From Gracilibacillus massiliensis (GTDB lineage: Bacteria > Bacillota > Bacilli > Bacillales > Amphibacillaceae), in contig NZ_CZRP01000011.1 of the NCBI RefSeq assembly GCF_001458115.1, positions 310,001 to 374,000 of the forward strand: DNA of 64,000 nucleotides. The letters run 5' to 3'. Below are positions 1 to 9,534 of the stretch, piece by piece. Within the stretch, counting starts at the first letter, position 1; each line of letters begins with the position of its first letter. A program made the position numbers and the translations under genes. Under the pieces are notes generated by a model that was given only the letters and a program-made list of their open reading frames with translations, did no database searches and had not been told where the DNA came from.

Positions 1-1791
1 GTACCTTTTAAAGGTAAAGAGGTTGATTTGAGTAATCTAACACCTGAAATTGTAATAGCATCTGATGCCGAGATAAGTCCAACTGCTGATCAAGCTCAAG
101 ATTTTACTGAGCCGATTAGGTATACCGTTACCGATAAAGATGGTAATCAACAAGAATGGACAGTAGAGGTTGAAATCTATCCATCTGCTACACTGCCTGG
201 ATTGTATGCTGATCCACAAATATTTGTACACGATGATACTTTTTATTTGTATCCGACAACAGATGGGTTTGAAGGATGGTCTGGTACACAATTTAAAGCA
301 TTTTCTTCGAAAGACCTCATCAATTGGGAAGATCATGGAGTTATTCTTGATCTTGCGACAGATGATGTAGAGTGGGCAACGGGCAATGCATGGGCCCCAG
401 GATTTGCAGAAAAAGATGGGAAATTCTATCATTATTTCTCTGCAAATCAGCAAATAGGTGTCGCTAGTTCGTCCTCACCTACAGAAGGGTTTGAAGATGC
501 ACTTGGAGAACCCCTTATTCCAAGAGACGAATATTCTGGTCAGGCGATCGATCCATATGTTTTTACCGATGATGATGGGAAATCGTATTTTTATTGGGGG
601 AATGGTTCGCTTTGGGGTGCTGAATTGAATGAGGATATGATTTCACTTGCAGAAGAACCAGTGAATATGACGCCTGATAATTTCAGGGAAGGTGTTGTAG
701 TATTTAAACGTGATGATAAGTACTATTTAATGTGGTCGGAGAATGATACCAGAGATGAAAATTATCAAGTTGCCTATGCAATAGGGGACACGCCAATGGG
801 TCCATGGACGAAACAAGATGTGATTTTAAATAAAGATTTAGCTCAAGGAATTAAGGCAACAGGGCATCATTCTGTGCTGAATATACCTGATACGGATGAT
901 TATTATATTGTCTATCATAGGTTTTCCATTCCAGATGGCAATGGATTTAATCGAGAAGTAATGATCGATAAAATGGAATTCAATCAAGATGGTACAATAA
1001 AAGACGTGGTACCAACATTAGAGGGGATAACAGAACCCGTGTATATTGATAAAGTAGGTACTGACCCAGATGAGGATGACGAAACACCTGAAGAGGACTT
1101 AGAGTTAGACTTCCATGAAAAACAAGAGGTTACAGCAGCTACAACTTATATCATTTCAGGAACAAATGCTCAGATTACAACGCCATCAGACTTACCTGAA
1201 GGAACAACGATCATTGTTGAACCCATGGATATAGAAGGAACCAATTATGAAGGTTTAAAAATAGCAGGGGAGGCATTTAACATTACGGTTGAGTATCCGG
1301 AAGGTGCCAGTGAACCAGCAAATGATTTTATTCTTAGCTTGGGATATCAAGCAGATGCAAATCCAGATGAGATTGCGGTTTATTATTATAATGAAGAAAA
1401 AGACGAATGGGAGCATCGTGGTGGCGAGGTAGATTTAGAACATCAAACGATCCAGATTGCTGTTTCACACTTTTCTAGTTATGGTGTTTTTGCTGAGATA
1501 GAAGATGATACAACAGATCCAGATAATAACGGAGATGGTAATAATGGTTCAAATGATGATGAGGATCAAGATTCAGATGATGATAACAATAACTCAAACG
1601 ATCAGGATGACACAGATGACAATAATGAAATACCTAGCGGAAATCAGCAAACAAATGGAAAAGAAGGTGAAAAACAATCAGGTGATGAACTACCGAATAC
1701 GGCGACATCTATCTATAACTACTTATTGATAAGCCTTATTCTCTTAGCTTTTGGAACTCTTTTATTGGCTGGTAGAAGACTGAAGAAATAA
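1..1791 (+). CDS. Wall-anchored GH43 glycosidase, 5'-truncated by the window
   Basis: The frame is open from base 1, so the true start lies outside the window; the TTG at 28 is not the start. Residues are counted from base 1. After a short Ig-like segment comes a five-bladed GH43 catalytic domain (about 65-350) with catalytic Asp71 (ADPQ), pKa-modulating Asp184 (IDPY) and general acid Glu230 (REGVVVFKR). GH43 enzymes act on arabinosides, xylosides or beta-1,3-galactans; I cannot assign the subfamily. A beta-rich module follows (about 385-500) that also occurs in the GH30 protein at 5597-9418. Then come an Asp/Asn-rich linker, the sorting signal LPNTA (564-568), a hydrophobic helix and a Lys/Arg tail. 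The protein is probably sortase-anchored outside the cell. LPNTA rather than LPXTG points to a class D-type sortase (inference). Confidence 0.88.
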   Translation, partial: VPFKGKEVDLSNLTPEIVIASDAEISPTADQAQDFTEPIRYTVTDKDGNQQEWTVEVEIYPSATLPGLYADPQIFVHDDTFYLYPTTDGFEGWSGTQFKAFSSKDLINWEDHGVILDLATDDVEWATGNAWAPGFAEKDGKFYHYFSANQQIGVASSSSPTEGFEDALGEPLIPRDEYSGQAIDPYVFTDDDGKSYFYWGNGSLWGAELNEDMISLAEEPVNMTPDNFREGVVVFKRDDKYYLMWSENDTRDENYQVAYAIGDTPMGPWTKQDVILNKDLAQGIKATGHHSVLNIPDTDDYYIVYHRFSIPDGNGFNREVMIDKMEFNQDGTIKDVVPTLEGITEPVYIDKVGTDPDEDDETPEEDLELDFHEKQEVTAATTYIISGTNAQITTPSDLPEGTTIIVEPMDIEGTNYEGLKIAGEAFNITVEYPEGASEPANDFILSLGYQADANPDEIAVYYYNEEKDEWEHRGGEVDLEHQTIQIAVSHFSSYGVFAEIEDDTTDPDNNGDGNNGSNDDEDQDSDDDNNNSNDQDDTDDNNEIPSGNQQTNGKEGEKQSGDELPNTATSIYNYLLISLILLAFGTLLLAGRRLKK

Positions 1792-1819
1792 CGAGATAAA
1801 AGACTGTGGCAAAAATTTT

Positions 1820-1863
1820 AACTCCAAACGATTTTGAATCTTCTAAAATCGTTTGGAGTTTTA
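1820..1863 (+). terminator. Rho-independent terminator after the GH43 gene
   Basis: A 16-bp perfect stem (1820-1835 with 1845-1860) has a 9-nt loop and runs into TTTT. It ends the GH43 transcript and separates it from the lacI-type gene. Confidence 0.85.
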
Positions 1864-1867
1864 TGGA

Positions 1868-2405
1868 TAACTATAAGATACTACGCAATAACTGATGTGT
1901 ATGTATTAGCCAAAGTGGTAATTTTGAAATGTATTGTCCGATAAACATCCGCTCCGGCTGCCCACTTTCCTTTCCGCGGGGTTTTCCCTTCAGCTAACTT
2001 TTTCAAGCAAAGAACGCTTAAAAAAGTGGATCTTCAGGGAAAACATTCCCACAGGAGTGAAAGTGGTCAGCCTGCGCTAATATATTGGTTCTACAACTAC
2101 TGTTACAGATAGCATTTTGAGCTGTTACTCCGATCAACGAATTTTTTACATGAGAGAAATACCATAATGCTACCTCATACTAGCGTTGTAGAATATCAAA
2201 TTAGCGTAGGCGTCCGCTTCTACTCCTACGGGATGGTTTTCGCCGAAGATCCACTTTGGCAAGCGGTTTTTGCTTTCCAAAGTTAGCTGAGGAGAAAAAG
2301 CCGTGGAAAGGGAAGCGGACAAGCCGTAGCGATTGCTAAGCAGTGTTATTATCTCAAAAATAATACAACGCAAAAATTTACTGCCCAGTTTCATAATATT
2401 ACGCA
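1868..2405. repeat. Dispersed ~500-bp palindromic repeat, copy A1
   Basis: This fills the gap before the regulator gene. It consists of two GC-richer boxes that are roughly inverted copies of each other. The left box begins near CCGCTCCGGCTGCCCA and the right box ends near AAGCCGTAGCG. Each box holds an inner hairpin built on AGCTAACTTT and AAAGTGGATCTTC. Copy A5 (58985-59530) is nearly identical over its length, including the AT-rich spacer. Related copies lie at 9535-9995, 25915-26275 and 51369-52515. The short open frames inside look like by-products of the palindrome. Confidence 0.8.
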
Positions 2406-2508
2406 ACTATATATATTTCATTGTTCATCTAGATTTTTACTATAGTGTGATAAAATAGTATAATAAGATCAGTTTGAATAAAACAAATCGATAAACTAGG
2501 TGACTAAA

Positions 2509-3540
2509 ATGAAAAAAAATATAACTATTTACGATATAGCAAAAGAAGCAAATGTTTCTCCTGCAACTGTCTCAAGGGTTCTTACTGGAAATGAACGCGT
2601 CAAGCCAATTACAAAAGAAAAAGTGTTGGCAATTATTGAAAAGTACAATTTCCGGCCTAATAGTTTAGCAAGAAGTCTATTATTTAAACAATCAAAAATG
2701 ATAGGGATCATTTTGCCAGATATTAACCACCCTTTTTTCTCGACACTTGTATTGAAGATTGAAGCACATGCATTATCATTAGGGTATACAACCTTTTTAT
2801 GTAACTCAATGAACGATGAGCAAATCGAGTCCACTTACTTACATAATTTAGTGGATAAACAAGTGGATGGTATTATTTTTCTTGGTGGTCGAATCAATCA
2901 AGTGGAAACGAATCATGCCTTAGCTGAAGAAATGAATCAAATTATGGATCGAGTACCAGTTATTTTTGTCAATGGAGAGATGGAGGGTGTGGATACTCAT
3001 ATCGTTCAAACAAATGAAATAGATGGTATTACCAAAGTTGTCGATCTACTTAAAAATTTAAATCATCAAAAAATCGCTTTTCTTGGCGGTGAATCAGGAA
3101 TTAGTTCACATGAAGTAAAATACAACGCATTTCAGCAGGCGATGAAGAATAATCAATTACCTTTAATTCCGGATTGGATATTGGCTGACGGTTTTGAAAT
3201 AGCATCAGGGGAAGCACTAGCCTCCCAATTGTTAACTTTACAGGATCGACCAACTGCGATCGTTTGTGTCAATGATTTTGTAGCGATTGGAGTTATTAAA
3301 ACACTAGAAAAATTTGGTCTAAAAGTTCCTGAAGATATATCTGTTGTAGGCTTTGATGATATATATTTAGCAAAGGATTTTCCACCTGGCATCACATCTG
3401 TCAGTCAAAATTATGATCAACTAGGACGAACTGCTGTAGATGTACTGATTAAACGGATTAATAATGAGTTAGCAGAAAAAAAGATCACCGTTCCGACAAA
3501 ATTGATGGTGCGGAATTCTTGTCAACAAGTAAAGACATAA
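2509..3540 (+). CDS. LacI-family transcriptional regulator
   Basis: A 343-aa LacI/GalR repressor. Its N-terminal helix-turn-helix (ITIYDIAKEANVSPATVSRV, about residues 4-23) is followed by the hinge helix and a periplasmic-binding-protein-like effector domain. The segment VVGFDDIYLAKDFPPGITSV is typical of the C-terminal half. I chose ATG 2509 over the in-frame GTG at 2500 because AGGTGA (2498-2503) is a good ribosome site at the right spacing and would overlap the GTG. It lies 185 bp upstream of the GH35 gene. Three LacI-type palindromes lie between, so it probably represses that gene and responds to a galactose-containing sugar (inference). Its own promoter was not resolved. Confidence 0.92.
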   Translation: MKKNITIYDIAKEANVSPATVSRVLTGNERVKPITKEKVLAIIEKYNFRPNSLARSLLFKQSKMIGIILPDINHPFFSTLVLKIEAHALSLGYTTFLCNSMNDEQIESTYLHNLVDKQVDGIIFLGGRINQVETNHALAEEMNQIMDRVPVIFVNGEMEGVDTHIVQTNEIDGITKVVDLLKNLNHQKIAFLGGESGISSHEVKYNAFQQAMKNNQLPLIPDWILADGFEIASGEALASQLLTLQDRPTAIVCVNDFVAIGVIKTLEKFGLKVPEDISVVGFDDIYLAKDFPPGITSVSQNYDQLGRTAVDVLIKRINNELAEKKITVPTKLMVRNSCQQVKT

Positions 3541-3556
3541 TGAGAAAAATAAAGAG

Positions 3557-3585
3557 TTGACAAATAGATAAACATATTTTAGTAT
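3557..3585 (+). promoter_or_regulatory. Candidate sigma-A promoter of the GH35 gene
   Basis: TTGACA (3557-3562) and TAGTAT (3580-3585) are separated by 17 bp. The first LacI-type operator starts 5 bp downstream, so a bound repressor would block transcript initiation. Confidence 0.45.
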
Positions 3586-3589
3586 CTAA

Positions 3590-3702
3590 TTGAAAAGGGT
3601 TTCAATCTAATTCAAATTATGAAACCCGTTTCATAGTAATTATAAAAATATGAAAATTAGACTAGAAAAAACAATTACCTTTAATCATGAAACCCATTTC
3701 AA
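3590..3702 (+). promoter_or_regulatory. Three LacI-type operator palindromes before the GH35 gene
   Basis: Three related 16-bp palindromes: TTGAAAAGGGTTTCAA (3590-3605), ATGAAACCCGTTTCAT (3619-3634) and ATGAAACCCATTTCAA (3687-3702). All share the TGAAA-N4-TTTCA half-sites, with CCCG/CCCA or its complement as centre. Centre-to-centre distances are 29 and 68 bp. They lie between the LacI gene and the GH35 start, so they are the likely binding sites of that regulator, perhaps with looping. They lack the CG centre of a standard CcpA cre site. Confidence 0.7.
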
Positions 3703-3725
3703 GATTAAAGATTAGGGGGATAAAC

Positions 3726-5447
3726 ATGTTAACAACAAAAAACAGTCAATTTTACTTGGATGATCAACCTTTTCAAATATTATCAGGAGGAATCCACTAT
3801 TTTCGAATCGTTCCTGAATATTGGGAAGATCGATTACGAAAATTAAAAGCATTGGGATTAAATACAGTAGAAACGTATATACCATGGAATGTTCATGAAG
3901 CTAAAAAAGGTGATTTTAACTTTTCAGGATTAGCCGATATTGAAAAATTTATCGAACTTGCGGATCAATTAGATTTGTATGTAATTCTCAGGCCATCCCC
4001 GTATATTTGTGCAGAGTGGGAAATGGGTGGATTACCTGCTTGGCTACTAAAGGATAATGATATCGTATTAAGAAGCAGTCATCCTACTTTTTTAAAACAT
4101 GTAGAGGATTACTTTGATGTACTATTACCGAAATTCAAGCGATACTTATATCAAAATGGTGGACCGGTTATAGCGATGCAGATTGAAAACGAGTATGGGG
4201 CATATGGAAATGACCAAGCCTATTTGGAGTTTTTAAAACAACAATATCAAAAACATGAGCTGCACACCTTTTTATTTACTTCAGATGGACCAGATTTTAT
4301 TGAACAGGGATCATTACCAGATGTGACAACAACACTTAACTTTGGTTCTAAAGTCGAAAGTGCTTTTGCAACGCTTGATGCCTATAAGCCAGGTTCACCT
4401 AAAATGGTGACCGAATTCTGGATTGGCTGGTTCGACTATTGGACAGGAAAACATCATACCAGAGATGCTCAAGATGCAGCAGATGTATTTCGTGAATTAA
4501 TGGAACAAAAAAGCTCCGTCAATTTCTACATGTTCCATGGAGGTACGAATTTCGGTTTTATGAATGGTGCTAACCATTATGATATCTATTATCCAACCAT
4601 TACAAGCTATGACTATGATAGCTTGCTCTCGGAAAGTGGAGAAGTTACTGAAAAATATAAGAAGGTGAAAGAGGTCCTTTCCGATTATATCGAAGTTCCT
4701 GAAGATTATCATAGTCAAATAGAAACAAAGAATTACGGGGAAGTAGAATTAACGGAATCTGTAAGTATTTTTGATATGATTCCACAACTAGGAAGAAAAG
4801 TCAGCCATATTGCACCATTAACCATGGAAAAAATTGATCAAGCCTATGGATATATCTTATACAAGACAAACGTAAATAGACAGGGAGAGTTATCATTTAA
4901 TATTGATGCCATTCAGGATCGTGCATTTGTTTATATCAATGGTGAGTATGTGGATACAGTATATAAAAATGATGAGATCAAAGAAAGAAAATTAAACTTT
5001 CCTAATCAAGACAATGTGTTGGAGATATTAATTGAAAATATGGGACGTGCCAACTATGGAGAGCATTTAACAGATCAAAAAGGTCTTGTGAAGAATCTAT
5101 GGTTAGGTGAGCAATATTGGTTTGATTGGGAGATGTATGCGATCGAATTAGAGACATTACCACAAAGTTTTACAGGTTCTGATACTAGATACCCTCGATT
5201 TTTTAAAGGCTATTTTACTGTAGATGTACAAGCAGATACCTATGTTGATTTAACAGGTTTTTCTAAAGGTAATGTATTTATTAACGGCTTCAACCTTGGC
5301 AGGTATTGGGTCACTGCAGGACCACAACAACGACTGTATCTACCAGGTCCCTTGTTAAAGCAGGGAGAAAATGAATTAGTTGTCCTCGAATTAGAGAATG
5401 CTGATGAGAAGAAGATACATTTAGTTGATGCTCCTAAGTTAGCTTAG
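3726..5447 (+). CDS. GH35 beta-galactosidase
   Basis: A 573-aa cytoplasmic protein without a signal peptide. It is a short bacterial GH35 enzyme that removes terminal beta-galactose from imported oligosaccharides. The TIM barrel contains the acid/base Glu156 in QIENEYGAYG and the nucleophile Glu230 in MVTEFWIGWFD. The motif SGGIHYFRIVPEYWEDRL near the N-terminus is a family hallmark. C-terminal jelly-roll domains include FSKGNVFINGFNLGRYW. ATG 3726 follows AGGGGGAT (3713-3720); an in-frame ATG at 3687 lies inside the third operator and lacks a ribosome site. The gene sits downstream of three LacI-type operators and upstream of a secreted GH30 enzyme, consistent with galactan or arabinogalactan use (inference). 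Confidence 0.92.
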   Translation: MLTTKNSQFYLDDQPFQILSGGIHYFRIVPEYWEDRLRKLKALGLNTVETYIPWNVHEAKKGDFNFSGLADIEKFIELADQLDLYVILRPSPYICAEWEMGGLPAWLLKDNDIVLRSSHPTFLKHVEDYFDVLLPKFKRYLYQNGGPVIAMQIENEYGAYGNDQAYLEFLKQQYQKHELHTFLFTSDGPDFIEQGSLPDVTTTLNFGSKVESAFATLDAYKPGSPKMVTEFWIGWFDYWTGKHHTRDAQDAADVFRELMEQKSSVNFYMFHGGTNFGFMNGANHYDIYYPTITSYDYDSLLSESGEVTEKYKKVKEVLSDYIEVPEDYHSQIETKNYGEVELTESVSIFDMIPQLGRKVSHIAPLTMEKIDQAYGYILYKTNVNRQGELSFNIDAIQDRAFVYINGEYVDTVYKNDEIKERKLNFPNQDNVLEILIENMGRANYGEHLTDQKGLVKNLWLGEQYWFDWEMYAIELETLPQSFTGSDTRYPRFFKGYFTVDVQADTYVDLTGFSKGNVFINGFNLGRYWVTAGPQQRLYLPGPLLKQGENELVVLELENADEKKIHLVDAPKLA

Positions 5448-5477
5448 GATTTCAAATATTATTGAACAGAAAGTTGT

Positions 5478-5567
5478 GTCCGTTATCCGATCATCGTCTT
5501 TTGAAATTGGGTAACGGACGATTAGACAATGATTTAAAAGGAGGTGAACCTTTTTCTTTTTTTATGT
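5478..5567 (+). terminator. Inverted repeat / probable terminator after the GH35 gene
   Basis: An 11-bp stem with one G-U pair (5478-5488 with 5509-5519) lacks a T tract. It is followed by a weak AAAAGG/CCTTTT hairpin (5536-5554) leading into a T-rich stretch. Together these probably end the GH35 transcript before the GH30 gene. Confidence 0.5.
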
Positions 5568-5596
5568 AAGTTTAGCAATGCCTAAAATTAGAGAGG

Positions 5597-8500
5597 ATGA
5601 AATCGTTGAAACAGTTAGTGAATAAAATGGCTTTTAGCTTAAGTATTTTTGTTTTATTTTTTGCAACACTTACCCCTGTTTCTGCAAATGCACAAGACTC
5701 TACTAATCAATCAGAAGGCAGCATAGATACGACAATAAAATTAGACCCGAGCTATCAGCATGCACCATTCGATGGTTGGGGAACAGCATTAGTATGGTTT
5801 GCAAATGTAACAGGAGGCTGGCCTGATGATATACGAAATCAGCTAGCTGACGAACTCTTTGATGAAAGCGGTTTAAATTTAAATATTGCCAGGTATAATA
5901 TCGGTGGAGAAGATGCCCCGGAGACGGAACCTTATATGCGTCTTGGAGCAGCTGTACCGGGATATTGGAACCGACCTGCAGAATTTGCGCCACCAGAGGA
6001 TGGGCAAGAGCAAGAAAATTGGTGGGATCCTGACAATCCTGAACACTGGGACTGGGATAAAGATGCCAATCAACAGTGGTGGTTGGAAGCAGCCAAATCA
6101 AGAGGTGCTGATACGTTTGAAGCGTTCTCAAATTCTGCACCGTATTTTATGACAAATAGTGGTTACACATCAGGAAATACGAATTCAACTGAAGACAATC
6201 TGCGGGAAGACAAGTACGATGAATTTGCAACCTATCTAACGAGAGTTGTCGAACATTTTGAAGAAGAAAAAGGAATCACCTTTAACACACTTTCACCAGT
6301 GAATGAGCCTAATACAGATTATTGGGGCGCGCAAGGTAGACAAGAGGGATCACATTGGTCACCGGATTCTCAAGCGAAAATCATTAATGAGGTAAGCGAC
6401 AAACTGAATGATTTAGGGTTAAATACGGACATCGCAGCGATGGATGAGACGAACCCACAAAAATTCCGTCAAAACTGGCAAGCATATAATCAAGCAACTC
6501 GTGATAATGTCGGTCAAATGAATGTCCATACCTATTGGCCAGAAGAAAGAGGAGCTGTGCGAGATATTGCAAAAGGGGAAGATAAACGCTTATGGATGTC
6601 TGAAGTTGATTTAGGACCTAGTGGAATCCCGCAAGATTTTGACAATATTGAACCAGGCTTGGCATTATCAGAGCGAATCACTTCTGATATTATGACTCTA
6701 GAACCGAAAGCATGGGTTTTATGGCAAGCGATTGAAGATCAAGTCAATATGAATGCTGATAACGAGAATATGAATTGGGGCTTGATTCATGTTGACTTTG
6801 ATCCGGAAGATTTTGATGGTTTAGAATATTATAAAAACAAAAAATATTATACGATGGCTAACTATACGAAGTTTATTCGTCCAGGCCATCAAGTGATAAA
6901 CACAAATAATGAAAATACATTAGCAGCAATTAATAAAAAGGATCAACAGGCTGTGGTAGTTTATACCAATCAGTCTGAATCAGAAGAAAACATTGCACTT
7001 GATTTATCAGGTTTTGGCGTGATCGATCAGTCTGCAAGTGCAGTGCCATATGCTACTACAGCTGAAAAGAATGTCGAGCAAGGAGAAGCTATTGATATCG
7101 ATAGTAAAACACTTCAAACAACAGTGGAACCAAAATCTGTAACTACGTTTGTTGTTTCAGGAGTCGCTGGTGTGAATGATGAGGAAAGCTTCTTACAGGA
7201 AGACAAGCGCTTTAAAATCGAGAATAAGAATAGTGAAAAAGTGCTTGATTTAAACGGACAAGATCTTGTTCAAAATACATCTGAAAAGGATAAAGCAAGT
7301 CAAGAATGGCAGTTAGACAAAGTAACAGATGATTACACTTCCTCTGAAGAATATCATATTGTTCATGCAGCAACAAATGAAGTATTAACATCAAATGATG
7401 GTAATGTGATTGCATCAGCTAACGAAAACACTGATGCTCAAAAATGGATCCTTTCTACTTCAGGGAAAAAAGACTATACATTTATAAATAAAGCAACAGG
7501 TACATTATTAGAAGTTGGTGGCCAATCAACAGCAGAAGGGGCTTCAGTAGGTGTATGGGAAGCGAATGCCGGTGCTCATCAAGAATGGACCATAATGGAG
7601 TCCGGTATTACTAAATTAGAAAATATAACTACTTGGACAACGATAGGGAATTCTCCAGATCTTCCAGAAACCGTTCTTGCCTATTACGGTGATGGAGAAC
7701 AATCAGAAGTATCTGTGGAGTGGGATGCTATAACTTCCGAACAGTACAGTCAAGAAGGAGAATTTGAAGTTGAAGGTAGTGTAGAAGGAACTGATTTACA
7801 GGCAACTGCCACTGTATATGTAAGCAGCATTGAGCAGTTAAAAGCTACAAAATTAAAAACGGTCAAAGGAGTAGCACCTTCTTTACCGAATACAATTAAA
7901 GCAGTTCTATCCAATGATGAAGAAATGGATGTTACAGTCGATTGGGAACAGGTCGAGACTGATGACTATGCTGATTATGGAAAATTCACCATCACAGGAG
8001 AGGTAGAGAATACAGATCAACAAGCACTTGCTACAATTCAAGTTGTTGAAAGTGGTCTCGAGAACCTAGCATTGCGTGATAGCTCTGTAGCATCTGCATC
8101 TTTTACAGGACAATGGGATAGTGTTGACCATGTGAACGATGGTGTATATTCGGATGAACGCTGGACCAATTGGGTTCCCAATGAATGGAGAGAAACAGAC
8201 TGGGTAGAGATAGACTTTCAGAATGATCAGGTTATTTCAAAAGTAGATTTTACCTTTTATGATGATGAAGATGGTACAAGGCCTCCAAAATCATTATATC
8301 TTGAATATTGGGATGGCGACGATTGGATAAAAATCGAAAATTCAGATACCACTGTAGAGGAAGAGGATGAAATTTCGATTGAATTTGAAGAGATCACTAC
8401 TTCTAAAGTAAGAACGCAATTAACGGCAATGGAAGAAACCTGTATTGCAATTGTTGAAATGGAAGTTTATGGATTGGGTGAAACGCCAGTAATAGGTGAT

Positions 8501-9418
8501 GATGCATCGCTTGATTCGATTTTGATTAATGATCAAAACTTAGAAGGATTTCAATCCGATCAATATTCTTATCAAATAGAATTAGATCATGGCGAAACGC
8601 TGCCAACTATTTCTGCAATGACTGCTGATATATTTGCTACTTATCAGATAGAAATGCCGGACACTATACCGGGAGTAGCAACCATTACTGTTTTAGCTGA
8701 AAATCAAGAAGATCAAAAAACGTATTCGATTTCGATAACGGAGAAAGAAAAAGAGCCGGAAGAGCCGGAAGAACCGGAGGAACCGACAGATCCAAGTGAT
8801 CCTGAAGATCCTGGTGACAATACGCAACAAGAGATAACTCTAAGTAGCGCGAATGAAGTGCAATATTTTGATGTAGTAGCAGGCCAACTATACACAATCA
8901 AAGGGACCAATAGTTCGATTAAAATGCCATCTGATTTACCAGAAGGCACAAAACTAGCAATTTATAAGAATGATGTCAAAGACGATCAATGGCAGGTGGC
9001 TGGTGACAGTTTCACCTTTAAGTTTGACTTTGCTAAAGGTGCAGATAAACCTCAAGAGTCCTATCTATTAACGTTAGGTCTAGATGAAACGATCGCTGGC
9101 GATAAAGATATCTATTATTTTGATGAAGAAAATGAGCAATGGATAGCACAACATGCTACAAAAGATCAGGGAGCGACCCTATCAGTAGAAGTCAATCATT
9201 TTTCTAGTTATGCAGTATTAACAGAGAATAAAGAAGATGCCAAAGAAGAAGAGTCGGAAGATAATCCATCAAGTGATGCAGACTCAGGAAAAGACAATAA
9301 CGATTCATCTAACAATTTGCCAGAAACAGCAACGAATCAATTTAACCTATTACTGGTGGGAATCGTTTTATTACTTATCGGTATCGGTGTATGGTTGTTC
9401 CGTCGAAAACTTAACTAA
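5597..9418 (+). CDS. Wall-anchored multidomain GH30 glycosidase (probable endo-beta-1,6-galactanase type)
   Basis: A 1273-aa secreted enzyme. A signal peptide (1-33, ending near ANA) is followed by a GH30 barrel (about 45-460) with acid/base Glu237 in SPVNEPN and nucleophile Glu336 in WMSEVDLG. Next come a beta-sandwich, a ricin-type CBM13-like trefoil (about 535-670), two Ig-like Big_4 repeats (675-820), an F5/8C or CBM32-like discoidin domain (825-965) and a cadherin-like segment. A Glu/Pro linker leads to the beta module shared with the GH43 protein, the sorting signal LPETA, a hydrophobic helix and RRKLN. The fold resembles GH30 endo-beta-1,6-galactanases and, with GH35 and GH43 nearby, suggests type II arabinogalactan; substrate is inferred. 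ATG 5597 has no spaced ribosome site; TTG 5606 behind AGAGG is an equally plausible start. Confidence 0.85.
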   Translation: MKSLKQLVNKMAFSLSIFVLFFATLTPVSANAQDSTNQSEGSIDTTIKLDPSYQHAPFDGWGTALVWFANVTGGWPDDIRNQLADELFDESGLNLNIARYNIGGEDAPETEPYMRLGAAVPGYWNRPAEFAPPEDGQEQENWWDPDNPEHWDWDKDANQQWWLEAAKSRGADTFEAFSNSAPYFMTNSGYTSGNTNSTEDNLREDKYDEFATYLTRVVEHFEEEKGITFNTLSPVNEPNTDYWGAQGRQEGSHWSPDSQAKIINEVSDKLNDLGLNTDIAAMDETNPQKFRQNWQAYNQATRDNVGQMNVHTYWPEERGAVRDIAKGEDKRLWMSEVDLGPSGIPQDFDNIEPGLALSERITSDIMTLEPKAWVLWQAIEDQVNMNADNENMNWGLIHVDFDPEDFDGLEYYKNKKYYTMANYTKFIRPGHQVINTNNENTLAAINKKDQQAVVVYTNQSESEENIALDLSGFGVIDQSASAVPYATTAEKNVEQGEAIDIDSKTLQTTVEPKSVTTFVVSGVAGVNDEESFLQEDKRFKIENKNSEKVLDLNGQDLVQNTSEKDKASQEWQLDKVTDDYTSSEEYHIVHAATNEVLTSNDGNVIASANENTDAQKWILSTSGKKDYTFINKATGTLLEVGGQSTAEGASVGVWEANAGAHQEWTIMESGITKLENITTWTTIGNSPDLPETVLAYYGDGEQSEVSVEWDAITSEQYSQEGEFEVEGSVEGTDLQATATVYVSSIEQLKATKLKTVKGVAPSLPNTIKAVLSNDEEMDVTVDWEQVETDDYADYGKFTITGEVENTDQQALATIQVVESGLENLALRDSSVASASFTGQWDSVDHVNDGVYSDERWTNWVPNEWRETDWVEIDFQNDQVISKVDFTFYDDEDGTRPPKSLYLEYWDGDDWIKIENSDTTVEEEDEISIEFEEITTSKVRTQLTAMEETCIAIVEMEVYGLGETPVIGDDASLDSILINDQNLEGFQSDQYSYQIELDHGETLPTISAMTADIFATYQIEMPDTIPGVATITVLAENQEDQKTYSISITEKEKEPEEPEEPEEPTDPSDPEDPGDNTQQEITLSSANEVQYFDVVAGQLYTIKGTNSSIKMPSDLPEGTKLAIYKNDVKDDQWQVAGDSFTFKFDFAKGADKPQESYLLTLGLDETIAGDKDIYYFDEENEQWIAQHATKDQGATLSVEVNHFSSYAVLTENKEDAKEEESEDNPSSDADSGKDNNDSSNNLPETATNQFNLLLVGIVLLLIGIGVWLFRRKLN

Positions 9419-9434
9419 CAGGTATTTCAGTTAG

Positions 9435-9473
9435 CTAGCTAAAGCATAACATGTTTTAGCTAGTCTTCTTTTT
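9435..9473 (+). terminator. Terminator after the GH30 gene
   Basis: The stem CTAGCTAAA/TTTAGCTAG (9435-9443 with 9455-9463) is followed by a T-rich run. Confidence 0.75.
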
Positions 9474-9534
9474 ATACGTTAGGAAAGCATAAAATCCTCG
9501 GAATCCACGCATTTTCAATGTAGCTATTTTGAAA

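Noticed and set aside
28-30. TTG as the start of the GH43 gene
   Set aside because: The frame is open to base 1 and there is neither ribosome site nor signal peptide, so the gene is cut by the window.
2170-2406. Open frames inside the palindromic repeats, also at 59373-59618 and 51202-51522
   Set aside because: They follow the repeat sequence and have no ribosome site or conserved domain; by-products of the palindromes.
5536-5550. Perfect Shine-Dalgarno sequence AAAGGAGGTGA with no gene behind it
   Set aside because: Only ATG-TAA follows; it is more simply part of a weak terminator hairpin. A similar orphan site at 30291-30299 also lacks a start codon.
5886-6152. Long open frames on other strands within the GH30 gene (for example 5703-6140 minus)
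   Set aside because: The GH30 frame encodes catalytic motifs throughout; the others show no domain and no ribosome site.
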